NCBI RefSeq assembly: GCF_021155765.1
Contig: NC_060106.1
Coordinates: 14,658,031 to 14,722,030, forward strand
DNA: 64,000 nucleotides
Reading direction: 5' to 3'
Origin: Diprion similis
Taxonomy: Eukaryota > Arthropoda > Insecta > Hymenoptera > Diprionidae
Shown here: positions 26,792 through 40,900 of the stretch, in pieces
Position numbering within the stretch: the stretch's first letter is position 1
How the letters are laid out: each line of letters starts with the position of its first letter
Program-made: the position numbers and the translations under genes
Notes under the pieces: model-generated
What the model was told of the DNA's origin: nothing
The model's input: only the letters and a program-made list of their open reading frames with translations
Databases searched by the model: none

Positions 26792-29700
26792 ATGCAGAAA
26801 TACTGCACCGAACTCACCGAAAGATTGTTGAAATCCCTTGACAAGGAATACAATGTAAGTAAGGGAAAAACGTACCGTCACAGCGGGTCCATCCGCTCAC
26901 CAACGGCTATCGGGCCTCTGTGGCGTGTGCGAGCTCTCGCACACCACCACAGAGTTGCTCAGATTCACGGAGAACTAGTAACATGTACGAAGGGATAAGG
27001 ATTGATGTAACCTCAAACTGCAGCATCACTCTAGCATATTATATTTTATTACAGGGTTATATATATTTTTTTCAAAAAAATATTCCGAACTCCAGTTACT
27101 ATTTTTCGAGGGCAACAAATTTCACAACCACCACCCACCCTCATTGATGGGTCTTTTAAGTAACGACCCTCGAAGTTGTACAAAAGTTCCCGTTTCATTT
27201 TGTACTTTCAATCCATCGTCTCTGGTACGTGCGTTGATTACTTGTGATCAGTGTAAGTACAGTCCGTTGTGTTCGACAGTCAGCTGCTGTCTCTCGTTAG
27301 TTTTCTTTCTCCAAAATTTTACCTTGCTGTTTCTGGTAATACAGAGGTGATCGCCATGAAGAAGTAAAATGAATCAACATTACAGAGGTGGTACAGTCTT
27401 CTGGCACACACACATGTTGCAATCAAGTAGAAAGTGTACACACACATAATGTTCTGACTCTTAGTCAGTGTTAGTATTCCATAGCATTAATGTTAAACGA
27501 TGAATTTTTTCAACGACTACTAACTAAAAGCTGTTCAAATAATCAATTTTTTGTAGATACCTTCGGTGCAATTTTACCGTTCTATCGTCATTGTACTTCT
27601 GAACGATTTTCTCTTCTTGTGCAGAGTGTTATATCCAGAGTATTTTCGAGGTTATTTCCTTGATAGTCTACAGATGATATCTATACATGTAGCTTCTACT
27701 TCGTCTTTTAATATTATCTTACCTCTCTTCTCGAAATGGTAAGAGATAAGCGTAAAAGAAAAAGGAACATTTGGAAATGTAGCTAATTGGATGGACATTC
27801 GACATGTGTTAATGTTATATGTAGGTATTATTATTTCACGTTACATGCATACACCCTCTACATGGTACTCAAACATGTTGTTGTTGAACATCAATTGTTT
27901 TCATGATTTTTTCAACAATTGTGACACATCGTACAATAATTTGGCATTGAACATTTTTTATATTTCTTATTTAACGAAAATTTCACTTCAAATGTTTTGT
28001 TAACAGAGTTCAGACAACTCTGGAAAACCAATAATTCAGGGAATATTGGAATTATCACAAAAGTCAACGAAATTGCAATATAATGATATTCTTTCACTGC
28101 GGTATCTCTATGGAGTCATGCTAGAGTTATGGGATCGAGGTTAAAATAAGATTGGTCTGCATTTTACCATCGTAATCAGAATACTGCAACACATAGTGAC
28201 CTAATTGGTTTACCCGTGTGTCTTACCTTCCAAGGGTTGAGATTGTAACATATAATGCCCAATGTATTATCTGAGTAACTGTAAAATAGTTTCAGTCCAA
28301 CTAATTTTGATCATCTTTCTGAACTTTTCATGTATATATACCTATATATAATAAAGACTTGTTTGGTTTGCATTGCATATTTAATTACAGTTCATCATAG
28401 CTCTGATCAAGCATTCTATGTTTTCAGTTTTTCGTAAGTAATCAGTTTAGGTGACCAGCTAACTTTGTTCCCACTTATTTTTCAGGTTGTCGATATGGGA
28501 GCTGTTGTGGAAGTCATCACGGCCCTGGAAAAAACGACGATTACCAAAGAAGTGCTTGAGGTAAATTACATCAAGTGTTCACTTAAAAAAATTATCCCTT
28601 ACAGCTAATGCTCAATATATAAGTATTTATTAAACGAAAAAACTATTTACTATTCGAATTAAACTCTAAGTTCAATGGCGCTTAATTAATTGTACCAGAT
28701 TACACGTTATATCTTAAATAGATTTATCGTAGTTCCAGAGGTGTTTAGGTAAATAATAAAAGTTTGATAAATACATTTTTCACAGGATACTGTTTTATGA
28801 AAAGTCTGTTAAAAAATGACTACATAGAAATGCATGATTTCTTGAACTTGATATATTTTTGTTCATTTAATTCATCATGTACAAGACTTGCTTCACAAAA
28901 ACTTTAACAAATAAAGCAACACAAAACTAAAATATGAAGCCACATATTGGCCGCGTAGTGTAATTTCCTTCAAAATCTTATCATAAAATTATCACACAAA
29001 AATGTAATAGTGATTTCATTAATTCTTCAAGTACTATTTTTTTTTTAGATTTGAAAACACAACATGTGTAATTATAATTTTGTTTTATGCTAAACATTAT
29101 GTAGAATGTATACCAGGGTGTCTAGTGGCGGGGAAATCTTGAAAATTAAACGAAAATTTAAAAGTTCTTTTGATAATACCAGAAATGTTCAGGAATTTCA
29201 CACCGACACCAGGATTTGTGTCAAAGTTGGTATTTTTATACTAATCTGCTGAAAAATGGTTCATTGACTAGATGCGATTGAAACATGTAAAATTTTCTCC
29301 TCATTGTGAAATTGGAATATTTCTATAGTTTATTCAGTTCATGCTTGTTCAAATGCATAACTAAATCAATCAGCAATTATAAACTAATAACACAACAGAT
29401 AATGTAGATACGATTCTCCGAGTCTACAGTAATTTGTCAACATTGATCCGGATTATCCGGGAATTTTCAGATCAGGCATCACTAGGCACCCTGCTATCAC
29501 GTTTATTTATTTACTGCGCACATTATCTAGTATATTATAATTGCATCGTTTGCATTTTTAAATGTAAAAGCAACAAAATAATAACGTTTACCTTGATGAA
29601 CGAGCTCATTTTTTATTGTGTTCGAAAACTTACCTTGCTGTACGTTTGTGGATGGAAAAATTCTGCTTGCCCATCCATAATTTATTATTATATTTTGTGA

Positions 29701-32037
29701 CAAAGCTATTCGATTAATATGTGGACTTACAATCATATTTACTTACGATAATAAAAATGTTTGTTGTAATATCTCAAGTTTGAAGTTAAAGTCATGTAAT
29801 GTTTCTTGGTTATGGGCTAAGATATTGTGTATTTCTCTACCAGGTGACACGCTTTGAGATGAGGTAGTGAAATTCTTTGGTTCCATCAGAAAGGACAAAC
29901 TATATCACTTTGTTTTGTTTTATGCGAATTTATGTTAACAAGAAGTTACTTGCCTCATCAAGCGTTGAAACTTGAATTGCACAGCTGAATATTAGAAAAT
30001 ACTGTATTATGTGAAAGCACACTGAATGGCCAGATCTTAATTTCGTACATTACAGCACAACATGTGTCAGTGGTACTTGATTGAGTTTTGTTTATAAAAA
30101 AATACTGGTTAAACTGTAATAGCATTTTGGACCCTGGAGTTAAATGAATCTATTGCTTAGTTCAGAGGTTCTCTGGTACAATTAATTTCTGTACTGTAAT
30201 TACAAATAATATTTTAGCATTGCACTTGCACATGGAATATTCCAACAGTTTAGATTTATATTTCTAATATTTCAAATAATTAAAAACGTTTGCCGAATTT
30301 AAGCAAATGTTGAATTCTTGAAATGTGATTCAATGTTCAGTTCCACTGTTATTTCCAGATTACAAGGCTTGGAAAATATATCAATGAGCTCCGTCGTAAG
30401 TCGAGCAACGATGCCTTGGCTAAGAGGGCTAAGGATCTGGTACGTCGGTGGCGAGATACGGTTTTGCCCTCAGGCAACACCACACCACACTCCACACCGA
30501 TCGATACCGCACAAATGGCTATTAATGGTGCAAAACCTCAAAGTCCAGGGTTGAGATCTTTAAAACCTCAAAGCCCTGCCCTCAGAGGCCTGAAACCACA
30601 GAGCCCTTTAGTAAAGGATACAACACCGTTAAGGGTTTGTTTCTGAATTCATTTTAATGTTATCGTTAAATTTGCCTGGCCTCCTCGACATATAATATAA
30701 ACAAAATACATAATAAAATGGAAGGAGGTGGCAAGTCGCTGGAAAAACACGTATTTGATTTGAATGACTTGATCGTTGAGCAATATCTGAAATAATTTCA
30801 GGTGCTGAGTCCAGTTATATCAGTGCATAGTGACCATTCACGCTCACCACATGCAGCTCCAAACAAACCTATGATCAACGCGATGATCAATCACAGACCA
30901 AACCTAGACGAATCTCCCAAACTCGGACGGGCCATACAAAATCATGTGACAGATGCTGTCCCACGCACTCACAGTTCAAACAAACGTCTACGAAAAGAGG
31001 ATTCTGAAAATTCACACACAAGTAGGACTCCAGGTGAACCTTTCATGAAACGGCAGCGTTTAAATGGAGACAATTTCAACAGTAGCTTAAATTCGCAAGT
31101 GCCTAGCCCTCTGTCAAAAGAGCGAAGTCCCGAAAAGTCTGTGGAACTTATTGTGGAATCAGACGTTCCTATAGAACCTAAGAAAAGGGGCCGAAAAAAG
31201 GGAAGCAAGTCTGTAAAAAAGCAACAGCTGGTCGAAGATCATGTTAAAGAAAAGTTGGCCAGCATGTCACGAAATCCAAAATTAAAAACAACTCAAGAAT
31301 TATTGGCTGACCTCCAAGCAAGAGGATCTCATTCAAATTCGATCGCGACATCTAGTCAGAGTAGAAAAGATCCACCTAGTACAGAAGATGTGTTGAGGAG
31401 TAATAGTGAACACGTCACAAAATATTTACAGTCGCAAAATGACGTCTTACGTGGGGCGGGTGACGGTGCTTTACAAACACGGTTAAAATCTGATGATAGT
31501 GATCACAAAGTATCGAGGTATCGAGATACAGGTGGCGGTGATGCTACTCTAAACCTAAAATCTCGAGAAAGTCCTTCGAGAACACCAAAGCACTTAACGG
31601 TGGAAGAGATTCTAGCAAAACTGCCTCCCCTTGATATAAACGCGATTGTTTGGAGTGATCCTGAAGATGAACAAGATGACAGCGAAATTATAGAGTGTCC
31701 GAACCGAGAGATATCAGCTAAAGACTTGGATATCCTTCATACGCAACAGGTGGAAGGTCTAAACGGTAATTTTCAGCCTAAGCTAACCTTGAATGTAGAA
31801 AATGATAAGAACGAAGTGTCAAATATAGACGTAATGGAAAGAGTCGCGAGTGACTTGTCTACGAATAAAACGCAAGATACTCCTAGCGATGGTACATATG
31901 GATCTATGAACGTGCAGAATAGTGATAATCGTGTCAGTCAAAAGGACAGAGAGTTTCGGGAATGGCACGAGATGCTGGCGCGGCCCAGCTACAATGACCA
32001 GATCCTCCACATATTGCCTTACGTTATAATTGATTAG
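26792..32037 (+). CDS. MED26: Mediator complex subunit 26
   Basis: Four exons, 26792-26854, 28486-28560, 30359-30634 and 30802-32037, all joined in phase 0, give 549 residues. Exons 1-3 encode a TFIIS N-terminal (LW) domain over residues 1 to about 85: LTERLLKSLDKEYN, VVDMGAVVEVITALEKT, then ITRLGKYINELRRKSS and LAKRAKDLVRRWRDTVLP. In MED26 this domain contacts elongation factors such as TFIID/SEC components. The middle is disordered, with three short repeats of the type LKPQSP and a basic patch PKKRGRKKGSK (nuclear localisation). The extreme C-terminus, REWHEMLARPSYNDQ then ILPYVIID, matches the Mediator-anchoring end of MED26 (ILPYVCLD in vertebrates, from memory). Having both ends rules out other TFIIS-N proteins. 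Exon 1 lies at the edge of a CpG-rich block. AATAAA occurs at 32319-32324. Confidence 0.94.
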
Positions 32038-32113
32038 TGATTTTTATTGTCTATTACCTATTAATTGATCAGTCGGTTGATTGAAACTATTTCTTTTAAA
32101 TTTATGATAATTG

Positions 32114-32144
<31 letters not shown>

Positions 32145-35100
32145 AATTATTACTGTATGTTTTTGGTTTGAGTAACGAGCTAGCCAGTAATGGTATGCAA
32201 CTTCAATAGACTTCTGAAGCTCATTCTAAGGATGGTTATATGCATATAGTTTATGTCGTAGCTAAAGTTTATGTTGTTGATTATTTTGGAACTTTATCAG
32301 GCAGACTCTGTTTATGTGAATAAAACTAAAAAATTCTTACCCTCGATTGATTTGCGACGTAATATAATTTTGAGTCGTGTATTGATTATTGGGTAACATT
32401 TTATAACTTAGTATCTAAATGGATGAGCTACAGACAGTGTATTGTACGTATGTGCTGGAACCTCTGATGTGGGAAAGAGACAGAAAGAAAAAAAAGTGAG
32501 AGAGAGAGACGGAAACAAACCTACAAAAAACAATTGTAAAGGAGCATCAAGACCTCGTTAAATTTTTTTAAACATTTAAGTTTTTTTCATACACCTTGTA
32601 TATAGTATATTATAGTCCTGAATGATAATTTTAGCAGAAAGTATCCCCTTATAAATTATTAATTAAAATAACAGTGGATTAGTGGTGACTAAACCGCAGC
32701 TATGTGAGTTACTTTGAACAATACATGACTCGACTCAGCAACGCTACGTCTATTTACCGTAGATTGATATTGAACTAAGCTAACCCTTGCTTTGAGTTTA
32801 CATACTTACGTTAAATACTATAAAATGAAACTTTTTTTTATGTCACACAAGTTCCTTTTCATCATGAATTAGCAGTACCATATTCTATAATTATAGGTGA
32901 TAGTGTCACCTGAATCCATGATTATACATTCATCTTAACCCTTATTTTCAGTCCACACTGTGCAACAGTTTTGTTTCATGTATATCAGTCATGTATTGTT
33001 TGATGTATAGTTCATATCAAGAATAATGATTTGAGAAAACAAAAAACCGATAATCCAGGAAGCAAACTATTTAGCGAAATATTGCTAAATATTAAAAAAT
33101 ATGTGCCGAGATTTCGAGTGTGAGAATGTAAAATGAACGAACTCTGAAAAAATGCATGAGTGTTGTATGTTGGATATCAGCATGTATCTATATCACAGTG
33201 AACACTGAATGAAGATCCAGAAATGTAACGGTATCGAAAGATGATGTGTCTTTTCCAAGAAACTGCATATTTCGGTGATAAAACAGCAACAAAGTTAACA
33301 AGACAGCCATTATACTCGCAATTTTTTAATTAGTGAGCTTGTATCAAGAGGAAAATCGTATCTTTTCTTCCACTCGGCTGATCAGTAAGCCCAGGTAATG
33401 TCTGATAAATTTATGTTTAAATTCTCTGAGTGTAAATTTACCAGGTTAGCTTGTCTCCTTTTTTTTTTTTTCATTTCCATTATGCTACCTTATGGTACTA
33501 TCAATTATTGAACATTCTAGAGGGCTAGTATTAATATTTAGATTTAAATTCAAAGGTGTATCAATTGGCTGGGCCAATTACTTGCTATTTGTCAATGAAT
33601 TCCATTCAATACTGTGCTCAACGACGTTGTTATAAATCAATTGGCAGTTCGTTTCAACGGTTGAAAAATAAATGTTAATTTTCCTATATTCCGCTTTTAC
33701 TTTTTGGTTTCATGAGGCACCCTGTCTGACGGTAAAATTATTGCCTGACAAAATTCGAGTTTATATTTTGATTCGAGAAATACTTAATACGGGAAGTAGT
33801 TTTGAATAAATTCAGGCATCCAACAGGAATTGTGACATATTTCAGCAAAATCAGTGAACCCGTGGGTATTTGGTCGTTTTTATGAGTCGAACCATCTTTC
33901 TTTTTTTGTTAATTTTTTATTCAATATTTCCTACACGTAATTCATCAATCCATGTTAACATTTATGTTAACAAATATCTTGTGCCAATGTTACCCTATCG
34001 TTTTCACTCAAAGAATTTTGCGTGTATGGATTTAAACATAAATACATAACAAAATTATGTAACATGGCTGACTGACTAAAATAATTGGAGTATTACCGGG
34101 TATGACTTAAGTTGAGCAGAACTCTTTTAGATTTTCGGTTGGAAATATTTCAATAATGATGAAGCGTTGACTTGTGTCGCATTTTTTAAAGCAGTTTTGA
34201 TAATTTTATTAAATTACTTAGATCATATGTGAATACATGTAAATTGAACACCAATTTTGAGTGTTGCATTGTGTGTAAAAAACAACATCTCGACGAAAAC
34301 GTCGCGTTGTACTTCAATTCTTGGAGAAAACAGACTGTTGACATTGTGCAAAATTTTCCATTTCACCATATTGGTCAGCAGTTCACAATATTTGATATTT
34401 GTAAATAACTTGTAGAAGAACATCGTCTTTAGAAGCCTCGTTAACTGTAAAAAATATACCTACAGACTACTACCGAGATATATTAATTATTGAATAAATA
34501 TTTTTCATATCTGCAAAGTAAACTATTTGTTCTCTCTGTCATGATCAAAGATGTCGGCTTCTGAAATGCAAGTTGTTAGTTGATCAGATTTGGTAATGTA
34601 ACGAACTGATTGTAATAATTTATGTCTGATATCAGTTGAAATATGAAATCCATGCTTCCTTATTGAACAGACGAATGTGAACACTGGCTGCTGTGCAAAT
34701 GTATATTAAATTACAGTTGATCTTTACAATCAAGTAACTGCAATTGTATACCCTGTAGTGCGTTTTTCATTAATAGAATACAATACCATTGAAATATTTA
34801 AAGTAAATTCATTGATTTTCACATTGACAGTAAATTTTTTTCAAAGTAGTATTAAACATGTATAGCTAGTGTGCACAAAAATTTTTTTTTTAGAAATATC
34901 TAATTTTCAAAATAAACTTTAGCTTTCCCATGTTTTTGAATACTTGGATGCTTTTCAGAAACCGACTTCCGTGCTTTCTAGTGATATTGTTATATTTTTC
35001 GTGAGTTTGCCATAATACAATATTTACGTACATTTGGGAAAGAAACGGCCTTATCCGTATCCCACAACAGGAAATTAAAAAGATCACCATTTCCCTCCAC

Positions 35101-37993
35101 CCATTGGGTCAATTGACAAATCACAAAGTGGTATAATCTTTATTGACTGATTAAGCTGATCGTATACATGTACACATACCCATTAATAAGGTGTATAAAT
35201 GCAAAATTCTTGCTCCTCGAAAAATGTCACAGGCAGGGCTTCAGTATTGCTAAATGTGAGATGTATATTTTTACTGAATATTTATATTGATTTTGGGTTA
35301 TCAATCTTCTGTTATTCTAAAGAAACATCTTTGATTTAACTACAGTTTATCATCGACGTCGACACCAATTGCTGATGAAAATAAAAATAATATTTATGTA
35401 AAGTATCTATTAAATCGAAAAACTTTCTTCGTGAAGGAATTCAGGCTTTTATGGTGAAGTTGTTGAAATAAACTTATGCTAAGGAGTATCAATATTGATA
35501 AATGCTATACTTATTACATACTCTGATGCTGATGATAAAAATGGCAGAGGACACTTACTGTACGGACAAGTTTGTATTCTGGGACAAACATTGGATTTAT
35601 ACACCTGGTTAATATGAAATTTTTTATTGCATGTCACTTCACATCGTTGCTTCAAAAAAAGACTGAAACTCATCACTAGTAACAGTAATATTCAATTTTA
35701 TTCCAATATATAGTTTGTTACATATAACACGAAACTAGTTTGTTCTTATAACTGATTGTCAATAAATACAAGCCATTCTGACGGAAGTCAGACACCAGGT
35801 TTCTATTGAATCATCACTTAATTAATATGTAAGTCGCAGGCAAATTAGCTATACAACATATCCGATAGCAAACACGTTGCATTCGTTTTTCACGTCGCTT
35901 GTAACCCGTTATATATATATATATATTACTCCAATTTGGACATCATTTCTAGTATGAGCTGTAAATTCTCTTAAAAATGTATTAATCCTTGAAACGTAAG
36001 TCCTGTGCCTTTTGTGCCTCTGCATTATATTACAATCTGGCACTGAAGAGATATGCAATGACCAAATTTACGGTAAAATAAAGTAAAGAAATTGTACAAA
36101 CATAAAAACATTTGAATTACTTTAATTTTCAAGTTTTGTTACGAAGAAATACATGATTAGCAGTGCTTTGGAGTAAGTGTTCTTGCTGCTACTGCTGCAA
36201 ACATTAGGAAATAAATGAGAAATGAAATTTTGAAACTATGTTTGCAGTAAAAAATTTTCCACTTGATACTTTCCTCACAGTATAGTATAATCAAGTGCGA
36301 TGAATATTGTTCGAAAGAACTACTATTGCACCTAATTAATTAATTTATATTTTTCGTTTCTAATAAATGGCAACACATTCTAGAAAAGTCAAGTTGCAAA
36401 CCATTTTAGGCATGACATCTGAAACAATCCTGGATCATTTGTTGTGAAACATAATTTGTCACAACACATTATTAAAAATTACTTATGTTGACGTGTTTTC
36501 TGATAACACGCTGTCACCGTGATTTGGGGAAAAGATTTGAATTAGATAATTTATTATACACTGTTTAATTCCTATAATGGTTTACAAAAACTATTTTTTT
36601 TCTGCATACAAATACAGTTTCTTTGATATATATTCATTGTAGGTGCGGTGTAATTGAGCAGAGCTATTGCGGAAAAGCAATTCGTTTTTCAAGTGTATTG
36701 GAGAAAGGTGTGTAATATATTTACTAAGTAATATAATAATAAGCTGAAACAACGTCGATCAAGGTAGGTAACGTTTTTATTTTTATTTTCACCAATATCA
36801 AAATAGTTAAAATATATACAAAACTTTGGGCAAGGCACTAAGAGCTCACTACGAACTTGAAAGCTATATACAGTTCAAGGTAATACATACTTCAAAATAC
36901 AGTTATTTTAAACATAATTTACGAAATATGTACGCATAACATTACAGTAACAAGAGGGTGTATTTGAATTTTTAATTCGAAAAATTGAAGTACAACCTCG
37001 AGGTTACGGATTAATTTCAAAATTCGTACATGCCTTCAAGTTGTACACGCAAACTAAATTATAATGTTCTCCCTTTCACAAAGTGCACAAGAGAGTGGTT
37101 GGTTCAATACAGATAATAAATACAGGACTTAATACTAATAGAAAATAGTAAAGATCGATTGAAATTCTACAGATGACGAAAATATTTAATTTTTTTATAC
37201 AACCCATTCAAGAATATTTGTGAGATGGTAAAGAAACCGGTAATTCACTGCTATATTAGTTTTAAAAATATGACATATTGTATTTCTATTGCGAATACTT
37301 ATCACTTCGTTTCTATGATGCGAAGTGTTGCACACTTGGTTTGAATTTGATTACTCTATAAGTATAATCATTTCTAAGATAAATGCTCTGCAAAGACTGC
37401 ACGTTTAGATTTCTAAATAATAAAATCTATTACATTCTCTGTGAATATTATCGGCTATTTTCGGTATGTCAGGATTTCTGAATCGTAGTTATGTATTTGC
37501 AACATTAGTACATGGTATAATTAAAAAGTTACCCAAAATAACACTCCGAAATGCTAAGTAAATTTCATAGTTTTAAATTAATGATTAATTTTCAATTAAA
37601 TTATATGGGTAAATTTATTAGATACGTTAATATTTTATACTGAAATAGTGACGTTTCCATATTTCTTAATGATAACAGTAAGAAATATGGAAAGCCCGAG
37701 AATAAAATCGAAATGAATAATTAAATATATTAAATTCAATGTACTATTGTGAGAATCATTTAACATCTGTATAGTTAATTAACTGCTAGCTATAATGGGT
37801 ATTTCTTTGTGGTATTAGAAATAAGACAACAATTATTATTATGAAAACTGCTTTTTGTAATTTGTCTGGCTAGGGAACTTATAATCAAATGTAATTTTTG
37901 AACTGGTGTAAGTATGAAAGGGACACTAGTTTTCATCGAATTAGAAATGTTGAGTGTTTGTTCTAGTTAAAATCTGACCTGTAAAACTTAAAC
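32038..37993. other. Long 3' flank of MED26 and intergenic DNA, no gene recognised
   Basis: About 6 kb without a reading frame longer than about 70 codons. It holds an (ATT)n microsatellite at about 32117-32150, a (TA)n run near 35909-35926 and AATAAA at 32319-32324. The right end should contain the 3' UTR of the minus-strand USP gene. I see no exon pairs with coding character. Confidence 0.6.
32117..32150. repeat. (TTA)n microsatellite
   Basis: Repeated TTA/ATT trinucleotides in the MED26 3' UTR. Confidence 0.85.
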
Positions 37994-40900
37994 TTATACC
38001 TCATCAGAGTCCTGCTCTGCCGATTTCACAAAGAATACAAGATAAGCAGTCATTTGGGCTGCGGACAATGCTTCTTCTTCTGTCATGGGTGCTACATCCA
38101 TATCGTTGTAGTGATACCACTGTTTTCCATGCCTGACGTAACTCGTGTAGTGTCCACAGTCCATAGTGCCACCGGCATGTGCTATTATGCAGATTGGCTC
38201 ATATGCGGTTGAATTTTTGGATGCATCATTTCTGTTAACAGCAGGTTGGAAACTACTCATTAATCAAAAGAAACAAGACAAGTCTAGATATAATATTGCC
38301 AACGGTAAAGGTTAAAAAAAAAAAAAAAAAAAAACGAAACTTAAGGGTCTATCATTGTTTTTCAGATACTCACAAGAATGTTGCACTGAGATCCAAATTC
38401 TTTGGTATCGTAACATCAGTGCTTATTTTAGAAAATATTCCCTCACTGGACATTCCATACCTATTCACCTGTAGCGTCAGAATTTTGGGTTGACGCCTAA
38501 ATGTGGTACGCATTGTATGAACGTCATGTTTGCATGTTCCGCAAGTTAAATGTCTCTCTTCTGGTGCAAAAATGTTCTCTACAGCTTTTTGCAAATCTAT
38601 CGGTGACATAATATCGTCTGAAGGAATGTCAACAAAAAGCATAAGGTTATCAACTTTTTTTTGGCGATGCTTCTGACATCCTTTACAAGTGTAATGTTCC
38701 ATTAAATGAAGCTGGAAGTTCTCATCAACAGGATTTTTAAGCAATATTGTCTCATCATTTGTTGGTGCCGATGGTGGTGTGTGCACTTTGTAAGAAGGAT
38801 CTGATGGGTGAGACAATTTACGTAGTTTTGGACTCAATAAATCTTGAACACTGTGACTCAGAGTTTGTTTTCTTAACTTTGGGCTTTGGTTAGGATCTCC
38901 AAGACTGTGGCTTCTTTTGATACCGTTACTTTTTGGTATAGAAATGTCTGCTAATGGTTGTCTTTTGTTAGGTGTCTGAGGTGTCTTCAACACTTTATGG
39001 GAATCTTGCTGATTTTTTGGTACATTTTCCATCTCATTCACGCCTTCTTCAGCTGAAATCAACTTTTCCAAGTCTGATTTAATATGGTTCAGGAGAATCA
39101 TCAGAAACTCAGATACATCTTGTTGACGCTCGGAGGGGTACGTTTCATCAAGTACACCAAGTTCTTCTTTTAATAATCTGAAAATCACGTCATGATATGA
39201 ACTTCATTGTATTCAGTTAGGTTGAATTTTCACAATGTTTCAGGTATCTTTCTTTTATCTCCATATTTCTTCGACTATTTAGGATGTGAACTATAATATG
39301 TAATATAGAATTGGGATAATCTAGATGAATACAAACAATAACATTTATTTCAATAAATGGTTCATGATTTGCTTCAGCAAAAAATTAAAGTAAAAAACAT
39401 TATGCAGAATATAGTAGAAGCAGTACAGAATAGTAGTCATATCGTTTGCAGAAAATGAGAAAAGTAATCACGTAAAATTAATCATTATTCAATTATTATA
39501 AAATGAATATAAAATGGTTACTAATTACATGGCCTCTGACTTCGAAGCTGCACACAGTAAAAGTTTTCTCTCACAACGAGCAATGACTAGATTGTTAGTT
39601 AACAATGTAACAATGAAGAATCTGATAAAATTCTTAGTTTCTGTTTAGGGACTGAACATTTTTTGTCCAGTATCATTACCTGCTGAAATGCACAAACAAG
39701 AAGAGTGTCCTATTTTAAGGAAGAATGCACATCGATATGTTCTTGGTAAGCAAGATTTTCAAATTCTACTTCACGTCGATGTAACCAAAGTAGTAAGTCA
39801 AGTAATTTTTTCTATCTCAAATTTGCTATAGTTACACAATGAAAAAAGTTGTAATACTCTATAATTATCAGACACTTGAGTCTTACGACTATTTGTAATA
39901 AGATTGCATTGGATCCTAGGGAGAAGGAACACAATCGTATTTACCTCCCTGAAAACTAATCAAATTTAGATTTTTCAATGTAAAACGTCAAGTTTAAAAA
40001 AAGGCTATGCAGTGCTAGTACAAGAATAGTCAATATGAATTGCCAATGGATCGATGACACACTCACTTTACAGTTTGATATGCCTTTTCCCTTCCACTGG
40101 TACCCTTCATCCAATGTACTTTGGTACTGATCAAATATTTGGTTAATTTTGAACAATCCTGCAAGTTGTAGTGGTGGAATGTGTCCAGCAGGGGCATAGC
40201 AAATAATGCTTGCAAGGTTGCATTTAACCAACATCTGTTTTCTCCAGGTGGGTTTGGGAATCCAGTCAAGTGATATGGTTCTTGTAAATCAGTTTCTGTT
40301 GTTAGCAACGTATCATCTGGGATTTTCAGTATTTCCAGCTGTTTAATGCTGCCAAGTAAGGTTGGTCCACTTTCTTCAAGATCATTCCCATCCCAGGGAT
40401 TGAACATTTCCTCCGGAATAGCAGATGTATCAAAATTATTGTGGGCGGTACATATTTCCTGCAGATTTGGCACAACAGGATTTATGATCACTGCAACCTT
40501 TGGAGTTGAACTCACGATGTGGTTAGTCGTTTTCAATTTTGTTTGATCATTTGTGTTTAATGAAAATATATTTATAGAATTTTCTGTTGAGTTTTTCAAA
40601 TTTTCAACCGCTCTTGCTATCTTTGCCTTCATACCAATAGGTGAATTAGATTTGGACGGATTTTGATTTTTTTTTGACAGTGAAAGTGGTGTTGTTGCTG
40701 TCGATCTTTGGGCAGGTGATTTTTTATAGAAATTTTCCGTGGTAATCAAAGCATTTCCAAGACTACTATTTGCTTTGAGAGTACTGGTAGATGCCAGATT
40801 TGTACATTTTGTGGCTTTTGAAACAGGAGTTTTTGGACTAGTAGACTTGATTTGCACTTGTATTTCTGTGGTATTGGGCACATCCTCAGATACTGGCACT

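Noticed and set aside
26267-26881. Long overlapping frames on both strands (204 codons minus, 165 and 94 codons plus)
   Set aside because: They sit in a CpG-rich block, are Arg/Ala/Gly/Pro-rich in every frame as GC-rich DNA produces, show no motifs, and overlap the true MED26 first exon.
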